64,000 nucleotides of DNA, from the NCBI GenBank assembly GCA_050084985.1, contig JBITNC010000001.1, positions 140,492,001 through 140,556,000 of the forward strand, given 5' to 3'. Shown in pieces: positions 55,939 to 64,000 of the stretch. How positions within the stretch are numbered: the first letter of the stretch is position 1; every line of letters begins with the position of its first letter. The notes beneath the pieces were generated by a model. That model was not told the origin of the DNA. It did not search any database and worked only from the letters and a program-made list of their open reading frames with translations. Origin of the DNA: Nageia nagi. Taxonomy: Eukaryota > Pinophyta. The position numbers and the translations under genes were made by a program.

Positions 55939-58930
55939 TTAGATATGTCATTTCAAAAGTTACCTTAAGTTTGGATATGCAGTTTTGTATGAGGATTATA
56001 TTATTCACTATAATTAACAGATCATTCACATAGAGAAGAATCAAGATCAAATCTTATCTATGGTTGAGCACATAAAGATTTGAGTCAAAGAAGAATTTAG
56101 CAAGCTCAATATCCTTAAAGTATCGTAAAATGTTTTTGTACCAGGCCCTAGGTGCTTGCTTAAGTTCATACAAAGACTTCTTTAACTTGCGAATAAATGA
56201 TTATTTGCCTTCCACAACAAACCTTTCTTGTTGGATCATGCAGATATTTAAATCTAAGTCTCCATTAAGAACAACACTTTTGACATTAAGTTGAAAAACT
56301 TTCTATCCTTGAGCTGCTGAAAGAGTAAGGATTATCCTGGCAGTAGGTATATTGTTCACTAGAGCAAAGGTTTTTCTCATAATCAACTCCATATTTTTGA
56401 GCAAAACCCTTAGTTACTAACCTTGTTTTGTATTTATCACTTTCCAACTAAATTGTATTTGACTTTATAAATTCATTTATTATTAATAACATTTCATTCA
56501 TTAGGACAAAGAACCAAATCCTAAGTTTGATTCTTCATTAGATCTTCATACTCTAGATTCATTGCATTCATCCAACACTCGTGCTTTGAAGCTTCTTTGA
56601 AGGATGAAGGCTCATTCTTATTATCAATTTTGGCAAATAAAAATTTATGAATGGTCATACTTCCAGTTAGTCTTTGTGTTGAGTTTTATTCTTTAGGTGA
56701 TATATCCACACTGACATCCATCTAGTTAAGTGCAACAAAAGAATCATCACCCTCATCAAGATTCTCACAAGAAGCAAACTCTTTAGGAAGTTCATTAAAC
56801 TTTAGATCTCTAGCTATAAAGATTGCTCTTAAGAAAGGTTGGTATAGTTTGTAGCCTTTATGCTGATTATCATAGCCCAAAAAGATACACTTTTTGGATC
56901 TCTTATCCATCTTCTTTATTTTCTCAGGAACAAAAAAGATATAAGCATCAAAGCCAAAGATCTTAAAGTGAGAGATGTTAGGTTTCTTTCTTGTCCATGT
57001 CTCATATAGATTGTTTTTCAATTTTTTTCGTAGGACACCTATTTAAGATGTAGATTGCAGTATTTACAGATTCACCTCTTAAGAAGCTAAGAAGATATTC
57101 CAATATACATATAACTATTTCTTGAATGGTTCTATTCTTCCATTTGGCTACACCATTCTGCTGAGGAGTGTAATGGATAGTAAACTACCTCTTGATTCCA
57201 TATTTGATACAAAAATCATTCAATTGATTGCTATTATACTCACTTCATTATCAGATCTCAACATCTTGATTTTGAATCTAGATTAATTTTTTACCAAAGC
57301 TTTGAAATATTTGAACCTATCAAAGATTTGATGTTTGTGCTCTAAAATATTACCAAATATCATCATGTTGTAGTCATCAATAAAGGTCAAGATATAAGAT
57401 GCTCCCTCAGAAATGGACCCATGAAATCTGTATGCATAAGCTATAGAGTTTGAGTTGCTCTAATTACCTTATATAATGAAAATTTTTACCAATTCATTTT
57501 ATCTAAAATGCACTTCTCACAAATACCAATTTTAGGTGACATTATAGGCAAACCTTCTACAAGTTCATGATCTTTCATATCTTGAATATTCTTAGGATCT
57601 AGATGGCCTAATCAATGGTACCAAAGATTGCCTTTAAAGCAAACATTAGTTGCAAGGCACATCTTTGTTAGAGATTGATCCATAAAGTAAAGGTCATCTT
57701 TCATTGATCTTTTCACCAAAGTGGCAAGACCCTTTTTCATATACCAAGAGTGTGAGTTAAACTCAAAGGAGTAACCTTTCTTTGCAACTTGAATTACAGA
57801 AAGAAGATTCATAGTGAGTTTTGATATGTAAAGCATGTTTTCAAGAATCTTTTCTTGTAACAACACACTCCCAATACCTTGAACTTCAAAGATTGAACTA
57901 TCATCTATCACAATTGCATCTTTTCTATACTTATGAAAGTTTACAAACTTATCTTTTTTGAAACATATGTGATTAGTGCATTCATAATCAATAATCCAAT
58001 CATTTGATAAAGTGTGAGATTTGGAGTAAAAGATAGCAACATTAGTAGAATTCTTGTTCTTGTTCTTATTATATTTATTTGATTTTTCAGATTCTTTTTC
58101 ATTTTGATCTTTCTCTTTCCTGAAGCAATTAACTTCCTTATGAGCATAAATGTCATAGAAATTACAATTTCCATCAAATTTGGTTTTGGTTTTCTTTGAC
58201 TTATCATGATCATAATTATTCTTATTTCCACTATTTTTGAAGTTCTTAAGAGAATAAGAACCCTTCTTTTGGTTATAGGTCTTCTTTTTTAAGTGAACTT
58301 CATTGGACCAAGTGCCACAAATGGCTTCTTAGAAGTGGTGATCAACACTTTATTATTAAGTATTTTTTCATGCTTCAAGAGAAATTTTGATAGATTTTTC
58401 AAGAAGAACACTTCTTTTTATCATTGAGTCTAGTTTCAATAACGATCACAAAGTGGCTAAATTTAGTAGAAGGGCTTTGAAGGATGATGAAAATCAAAAA
58501 TTCATTATTGATCCAATTGCAATCACACCCCACAAGTTAGGTCTTAAGGTCAACAACCTTATTCAGATATATAGCCACACTTTCATTTTCCTCTTGATGT
58601 GATTGAAGTAACTTTTGGAAAATTTTGAATCTCTTAGAAAATTTTGTGCCAAGGTAGATACTCTTTAGTTTATCCCAAGCTTGTTTTGCAGTGTTTGAAA
58701 AAAATATAATAAGAAGGATCCTCTCTAAAACTATATAAAAAATCATTGAAGTTGCCAAATCATTCTTTGCATTATAAGCTTCAAGTTCCTTCTCCCCTTA
58801 TAGAGCAACTTAGTTTTCATTGACAATCATCCAAAGTTTCTATGTTTGAAGTTCTACCTTCATCCTAGGTTCTCAAATACCATAAATGGAACCATATAAG
58901 ATATGCTTGGATGCAAAAGAGTCTCACATT
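55939..58930 (-). pseudogene. Ty1/copia gag-pol polyprotein, decayed and 3'-truncated (copy B)
   Basis: Read from 58930 downward: Gag (AKQAWDKLKSIYLGTKFSKR; KNESVAIYLNKV-type motif at 58600); a zinc-knuckle remnant at about 58170 with its second Cys changed to Tyr; a protease block (WIIDYECTNHICF, DSG lost) at 57990; the GAG-pre-integrase zinc motif (LGHLDPKNIQDM, then CEKCILDK) at 57610-57500; the integrase C-terminal region (HFKIFGFDAYIFFVPEKI; KKCIFLGYDNQHKGYKLY) at 57000-56720; and reverse transcriptase (KLKKSLYELKQAPRAWYKN) at 56180, with the catalytic YVDD as YVNDLL at 56030. The RT ends at 55939 (FEMT.L) against another element's LTR. RNase H and the 3' LTR are missing. Confidence 0.85.
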
Positions 58931-60304
58931 GTTACAAAATAATATGAAGGAGATAAACAATGTATGCATACATGTTGAATTTAAAATAATTATCATACAA
59001 ATACATGTTTGAACTAATTAACAAATCAAATGCTTAATTGTTAACAAGAATAATAATCATATATCTAACATCATCACCAAGTATAATCGAAGAGAGGGAA
59101 AAGTTGAGGCTTATTTTCTTGTTTAAATTTAGGCCTTCACCTGAATGCTTGAAAGGAGCTCAGGTCCTACCAATCCTCAACCAGTTCTCCTTGGGAAGCA
59201 TTATACTCTCACAAATGGAAGTACTAGCTATTTTTCAAGGTTATTACATATGCTGAATGGACCAAATTAATTATCTTGATTAAATTTTTCAATTTTCCTC
59301 CTAAGTTATCAGGATAAGCCCTAAATAGATGGGTGGACATGTGGTATCACTACACACATGCTTTTCCACTTATATAGAGTTAAATCTAGACTAATAGAGG
59401 ACTTAAAGGCAATTAAGAAGTATAAACTTTTTATCACTTGGATTGTCAAATTAAAAAGCTCCATTCCACCTTATCCTCACCTCATGACTCCCCAAACAAG
59501 TTATGTTTCAGAATAAATATGTGAATGTGTTCATGTTAGGGGAAGCAAATTTCATTATTTACGTACTTTGATATAAAGTAAAATTGCAAAAAAAATCAAG
59601 TGTTTTAAATATGAAACTACATCCAATATAATCCAAAAGTATGAACCAAAGAGTCTAATGGATTTTGTTACAACCCCTAATGGATTTTTTTACAAAGGTT
59701 CATTAATTTTAAGTAACAACAAATGAGCTTAAGAGTTCAATGGGTTTTGTTACAACCCCTAATGGATCTCTATACAAAGGTTCATTATCCAAAAATTAAG
59801 GAATTCTCCTCCTTGTTACTTAAAAAATAGATTTTTAAAATTGATTTCTTATTTGCAATTTATCATCAAAAAATTCATAAGCAAAAACATATTTAAGAGA
59901 ATTTTTATCCATCCACATGCGTTAGAATAAAATATTAAACCATGCATAAAAATTTTATCCACAACAATAATCATGCATTAAGACAAAATATTAAACCATG
60001 CATTTAAAAATTTTATCCACTTAGCAAAAACATGCCCTAGGACAAAAAATTAAACCATGTATAAATTAATTTTATCCATCCACATGTGCAATAATCATGC
60101 ATTAAAAACAAAATAAAAAAGTTCCCTCCTTTTTATTTTAAATGCATAATAAAAAAATCTTGTATTATAATCTGCACTAAGGTAAAAAGATAATTTTAGC
60201 AAATAAAGAAAAATTGCCCATAATAATAAATTAGCCTAAAAAAGACTCAAAAACTAATACAAATTAAGTTCATACTTAAAAATAATTTCTGTTTTAAAAA
60301 ATCC

Positions 60305-60309
<5 letters not shown>

Positions 60310-60338
<29 letters not shown>
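60310..60338. repeat. (TA)n microsatellite
   Basis: About 13 uninterrupted TA dinucleotides, ending 'tacatat'. Confidence 0.95.
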
Positions 60339-60340
<2 letters not shown>

Positions 60341-60377
60341 TATTAATTTAAAAAATGGGAGTGGCCATCTTGGGGTG

Positions 60378-60670
60378 GCACCCCTTTAGGGTAGTGAGCC
60401 CAGTAGGCGATGCCCCTTTGGGGTCCCAAGCCTAGCAGGTGGTGCCCCTTTGGGGTTGTGCTCCCAGCAGGCGATGCCTCTTTAAGGTTGTGCTCCCAAC
60501 GGGCAGTGTCCCTTTGGGGGCCAAACAACACACAAGTAGCCAACTTGGGTTAGCCCCCCCTTGGGGGTCGTGCACCCAACAGGAGATGCCCCTTTGGGGT
60601 TTGACCAAACTAGGGCAACTTCCTCTTTGGGTTGCATGCCCAACATGTGGCACCCCTTTGGGGTTGGCCA
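60378..60670 (+). repeat. 32-bp GC-rich minisatellite
   Basis: The core 'gatgcccctttggggt' recurs at about 60381, 60413, 60445, 60477, 60509, 60556, 60589, 60622 and 60653 (mostly 31-33-bp spacing). Each core can fold as CCCC-TTT-GGGG. The frames open across it on both strands reflect the repeat and are not genes. Confidence 0.9.
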
Positions 60671-60819
60671 ACCCACAAGTGGCCAACTAGGGGTGGCCCC
60701 ATTGGGCAGCGTTGCACGTGCACCCTTTAGAACATATTTTAAAAAATTTATCTTTTTTTTTAAATAACAATAGATTTTTATTTTATAAATAATATAATTT
60801 TACACAATCTATAGAGAAA

Positions 60820-61060
60820 AAATATATAATTTTACCCAAATTGTACAAAAAAATTTAGTCTTACCTAAATTGTACAAAAAAATACAGTCTTACCCAAATT
60901 GTACAAAAACAATATAGTCTTACCCAAATTGTACAAAAAAATATAATCTGACCCAAATTGTACAAAAAAATAGTCTTACCCAAATTGTACACAAAAATAT
61001 AGTTTTTTCCAAACTGAAAAAAATACAGTTTTACAAAAATTGTAAAAAAAATACAATATA
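60820..61060 (-). repeat. 30-bp AT-rich minisatellite
   Basis: 'ttacccaaattgtacaaaaa' recurs about every 30 bp from 60832 to 60977, with weaker copies to about 61050. It translates to a monotonous YNLGKTIFL-like frame on the minus strand, which is not a gene. Confidence 0.9.
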
Positions 61061-61550
61061 CATGCTTTTTTATTTTTACATACATATTAGTATTGTAAAT
61101 TGTTTTTTGCATTATTATAAAAAAATTGCAAAACTTTGAACAATTTCTATATTAAGTAGAAACTTGCAAATTTAAGCTATAATAACTTATTATTGCTAAA
61201 TTTAAGCAAATTTACTTAAAACATATTATTGCTACACATCAAGCAATTTTTTTCTTAAAAAAAATTGCAGCTAACAAACTATTGTTAGTATAAATAATGC
61301 ATAACAATAACATAAAAATTGAACATGTTAGTATAACCAAACATATGGCAATAATATCTGTTTTGAACAACTTTTTCTAAATAAAACTTTATAATCAAGG
61401 AACCAAAAAATGGTTAGTAATATAAGCAAAATTTGATAATCAACATGGTAAGAAGGAGATTATACCTTCAAGCCCTTTCTACCTCAACAAAGTAGATGGA
61501 AAAAGAAGAGGAATGACCTTCAAAGATGTTGAAGAGGAGCCTCCAACTAT

Positions 61551-61561
61551 GCTCTGATACC
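61551..61561 (-). other. Primer-binding site of copia copy B
   Basis: The minus strand reads GGTATCAGAGC, matching the plant copia tRNA-Met site except that the first T is replaced. It sits three bases from the LTR edge, the same layout as in copy A. Confidence 0.8.
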
Positions 61562-61564
61562 TTT

Positions 61565-61981
61565 TGAAGAAATCAACACTTTTTGAATGAATGTCTACTC
61601 TACCAAGATCTTAAGAAGGCATTTACAACATCAACACAATAGCATAATAACTCAAGCCAATCTCATAAATAAGACAAGAGATAAAGTAGTTCCTCCCTCC
61701 TTGGGAATATGTCCACTAACTAAGATCTTTTTATTCTCAAGGACCTCTCTTACAAAATCTCTTCTCTCTCACAAACTCTAAACCTATAGCAAAGCTTGCA
61801 TTACAATTGTATAATTTGAGGGGGCGTTCTTCTCTATTTATAAGAAGAAACCCACTCTATATTTAATCCTTTACCTATTTTTAATCATATTCTTATTTTT
61901 ATTCCCTTGATACTTTAAGGTATCTAAAGATACTTTAAGTATTAAGTGAATTTACATTAAGGATAAATATTACTGTGTACA
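61565..61981 (-). mobile_element. 5' LTR of copia copy B
   Basis: 417 bp, plus-strand TG...CA (minus-strand start TGTACACAGTAATA). It is homologous to the LTRs at 3441 and 27292 and contains a TATA-like 'ttctctatttataagaag'. Shorter than the copy A LTR by about 85 bp. Confidence 0.8.
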
Positions 61982-62195
61982 TCAAAATATGAACCTAAAA
62001 TGCAATTTAGAAAGATAAATCATTCAACATAATTGATCATGAACATATTCGACAATACACATCGATAATAGTAATGATATTATATTCTAAAGTATTTGAA
62101 TGCAAATAAGCAAGCTTTTATTGATCTGCTGTAATCAACATTTGACAGCGATCGTTGCAAATCGATAACAATCAATGCGGGTGAATGGACAACGA
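61982..62195. other. No gene recognised
   Basis: A short, comparatively CpG-containing stretch ('cagcgatcgttgcaaatcg') outside the copia LTR. No feature identified. Confidence 0.4.
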
Positions 62196-62387
62196 TCAGT
62201 CTTTATTATCTATCTGGTGAATCGCCGTCAACCAATCTTTGAATCGCTGATAATCAGCTCTATATGTACTGGAGTAATCTTCACAGAGTTTTGAAGTGTT
62301 TTTGTCTATTCCTTTGTTGTTCTCTTCCGCGCTTACTTCCGTCGTTCTTCTCCTGTATTGACCCTGCACACAGAAAACGAGCAACAC
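62196..62387 (-). CDS. Small candidate ORF/exon, 63 aa, function unknown
   Basis: The frame starts MLLVFCVQGQYRRRTTEVSA and ends IHQIDNKD-stop. It is hydrophilic and charged, with no low complexity, and keeps CpG codons in a window where they are rare. Just inside the frame the minus strand reads 'ttttctgtgtgcag' before GGTCAATAC, a good plant 3' splice site, so it may instead be a last exon starting at GQYRRR. A TATA box lies 180 bp upstream. I recognise no family. It could be a real small gene, a terminal exon or chance. Confidence 0.3.
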   Translation of the reverse strand: MLLVFCVQGQYRRRTTEVSAEENNKGIDKNTSKLCEDYSSTYRADYQRFKDWLTAIHQIDNKD

Positions 62388-62568
62388 ATCAAAAGCATAC
62401 CTGCTCTCACATATGAATCCGCAAAATGAACAACATAATCTGGAAATATAATCGAGAGGAAATTAACTATTGATCAAGCTTACAACCTTTGCTAATAACC
62501 TTCTGATATGATTTTAGCAGAGCTTCGCTACAGTAAAATTGGGTCCCTTTGTTCACCTACAGAGCTTG

Positions 62569-62576
62569 TATTTATA
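62569..62576 (-). promoter_or_regulatory. TATA box candidate
   Basis: The minus strand reads TATAAATA in the context gagcTTATAAATAcaagc. It is placed to start transcription about 30 bp on, leading through the leader to the ORF at 62387-62196. There is no direct evidence of use. Confidence 0.35.
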
Positions 62577-62993
62577 AGCTCAATAGTTTGTTATTAATTT
62601 GTTTACCATCCCCAGATTCCAAGTAACCTCTTGAACTAAATTTTGACATGTTATTATTTCCATCTGTATCTATGATTACAAATTATACGTACTAGGCTAT
62701 TCTAGGCTTAGATTTGTTTGTTGTTTAACTGTTCATGGATCGTCACCGATTTTTTAGCGATTATATATTAACATTAGACTGGTCGCTCTATGGCCGTTTT
62801 TTAATGACAAGGGTCGTAAGAACACTTGTTTTATATATGTTCGAAAAGATTGATCCGATGATTATTGTATATTCATGCATACTAAATTCCTTATTGAAGC
62901 CCCGGTGTACTATACTTGCAATCATGAGTTCATTTTAAGATCCCCGGGAGTTTTTCTGGAGCAAACAAAACAAGCCGAAATCAATAGATAAAG
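62577..62993. other. No gene recognised
   Basis: A 67-codon plus-strand ORF (62735-62938) is present but has no known relative. The sequence holds several CpGs and is not visibly repeated elsewhere in the window. Confidence 0.4.
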
Positions 62994-64000
62994 CGTTCCG
63001 AAATGAAATGATGACGTCATAGAAGAAAGGATAAAGCTGAGTTGTGGAAAAGCCCAGGTTCCGGAAGAAGTGAGGTTAACAAGAGATAATCGAAGAAGCT
63101 GGAGCCCATAAATTAAGTGTTCCGGAAGTAAAAGCGTTTCGGAATAAAATAATGACGTCATGGAGGATAAGATAGTTGTGTTTTGGTAAAAATCGAGTTC
63201 CGGAGATGATGAGGTCAGCAAGGGGTGACTAAATAGCCGGAGCCGGTGAGTAAAGCATTCTGGAAGGAAATGATAAAGCTTAGTTATGGAAAAGCCCGGG
63301 TTCCGGAGATGATGAGGTCAGCAAGGGGTGACCAAATAGCCGAAGCTGGGAAGTATAACATTCTGAAAATATGATGATGACATCACGGGGAAAACGGAAT
63401 TCACATTTTGAATGAAACCGGGTCCCAGAAATGATGATGTCATCAGGGAGGGATCAAATAGCCGGAACCAATAAGTATAACGTTCCGGAAATATGACGAT
63501 GATGTCACGGGGAGAACAGAGTTCACATTTTGAATGAAACAGGGTCTCGAAAGTGATGGCATCATCAGGGAGTGATAAAATAGTCGGAACCAGTAAGTAT
63601 AACATTCCAGAAATATGATGATAATGTCACGGGGAGAACGGAGTTCACATTTTGAATGAAACTGGGTCCCGGAAGTGATGACATCATCAGGGAGAGATCA
63701 AATAGCCGGAACCAGTAAGTATAACATTCCGGAAATATGACGATGATGTCACGGGGAGAACGGAGTTCACATTTTGAATGAAACCGGGTCTCGGAAGTGA
63801 TGATGTCATCAGGGAGAGATCAAATAGCCAGAACCAGTAAGTATAACATTTCGGAAATATGACGATGATGTCACGGGGAGAACGGAGTTCACATTTTGAA
63901 TGAAACCGGGTTCCGGAAATGATGACATCATCAGGGAGGGGTCAAATAGCCGGAACCAGTATAACGTTCCGAAATTATGATGATGACGTCACGAGGAGAA
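62994..64000 (+). repeat. ~122-bp tandem array running off the window
   Basis: The landmark 'cgttccgg/cattccgg' occurs at 62994, 63135, 63256, 63359, 63481, 63603, 63725, 63847 and 63965. The last full units are 122 bp and very alike (cggggagaacggagttcac, 'attttgaatgaaaccgggt', 'gatcaaatagccgg'). The first three are more diverged and variable (141, 121 and 103 bp). Every unit has one or two 'gatgatgtca'/'gatgacatcatc' words, some as the palindrome ATGACGTCAT. Minus-strand frames here are repeat artefacts. Confidence 0.9.

Larger units (their letters stand above)
58931..61550 (-). mobile_element. Untranslated leader of copia copy B
   Basis: A 2.6-kb non-coding leader between gag and primer site, matching copy A at 59030-59540. 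It contains a ~60-bp degenerate repeat at 59880-60120 ('ttaaaccatgcataaaaattttatcca'), a (TA)n run, a 32-bp GC-rich minisatellite and a 30-bp AT-rich minisatellite. None of these is in copy A. Confidence 0.7.

Noticed and set aside
60343-60767. Several overlapping Gly/Pro-rich ORFs on both strands
   Set aside because: They all fall in the 32-bp GC-rich minisatellite; the periodic sequence keeps frames open and no start or domain supports a protein.
60861-61112. 83-codon minus-strand ORF with repeated YNLGKTIFL wording
   Set aside because: Product of the 30-bp AT-rich tandem repeat.
63318-63605. 95-codon minus-strand ORF with RDIIVIFPE-like repeats
   Set aside because: It is the translation of the 122-bp tandem repeat, whose length is not a multiple of three but leaves frames open by chance.
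1-64000. tRNA, rRNA or organellar insertion
   Set aside because: I saw no cloverleaf with conserved A/B boxes, no rRNA core words and no plastid or mitochondrial gene order; a tRNAscan or organelle search would settle it.

Overview
The window looks like a repeat-rich intergenic stretch of a large plant nuclear genome. A gymnosperm, probably a conifer, is the best guess. The base composition is AT-rich. LTR retrotransposons are nested and decayed and use initiator-Met-tRNA primer sites. There is a large family of broken DYW-type PPR genes with the 'MHDAN.ISW.AMI.GYAIHG' wording, which I associate with conifers. There is also a chromodomain-bearing Ty3/gypsy element. I see no complete, clearly functional protein gene. 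The species call is inference.

Layout. 1-3941: the 5' part of a minus-strand Ty1/copia element (copy A: LTR, primer site, long leader, gag-protease remnant), cut by the window edge. 4000-4705: a foldback and an LTR-like segment with a TATA box. 5227-9567: minus-strand gene fragments (Argonaute PIWI, enolase, possible nodulin-like transporter, PDS5 cohesin regulator). 9556-14877: a plus-strand unit that begins with a second PDS5-derived copy behind a primer-binding site, continues through unidentified ORFs and PPR fragments, and ends with a polypurine tract and a 769-bp LTR. The two PDS5 copies stand back to back, about 230 bp apart at their primer sites. 16651-17300: a broken ORF of unknown origin. 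17960-18353: a 5 x 79-bp tandem repeat. 19545-26930: a minus-strand array of PPR-DYW gene pieces, interrupted at 22020-23625 by a degenerate plus-strand multi-exon gene. 27292-27769: a solo LTR of the copia family. 29207-34326: a decayed plus-strand Ty3/gypsy chromovirus. 36.3-41.6 kb: C-rich tract, 270-bp repeats, PPR debris and several inverted repeats. 42880-44455: about nine units of a 175-bp tandem repeat. 45756-47757: an intact, apparently very young 2.0-kb non-autonomous LTR element. 48226-55938: a larger minus-strand element without recognisable pol. 55939-61981: a second copia copy (copy B) running from a truncated reverse transcriptase to its 5' LTR, with three different simple or mini-repeats in its leader. 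62.0-62.95 kb: the least repeat-like stretch, with a small ORF and TATA box. 62994-64000: a 122-bp tandem array leaving the window.

Functionally, the window is mostly transposon bodies plus fragments of host genes (PDS5, AGO, enolase, PPR) that have been duplicated, inverted and in part apparently carried between LTR ends. The points most worth checking are the PDS5-bearing head-to-head LTR structures, the PPR array with a shared illegitimate DYW-to-PPR junction, and the young CpG-rich mini-element.
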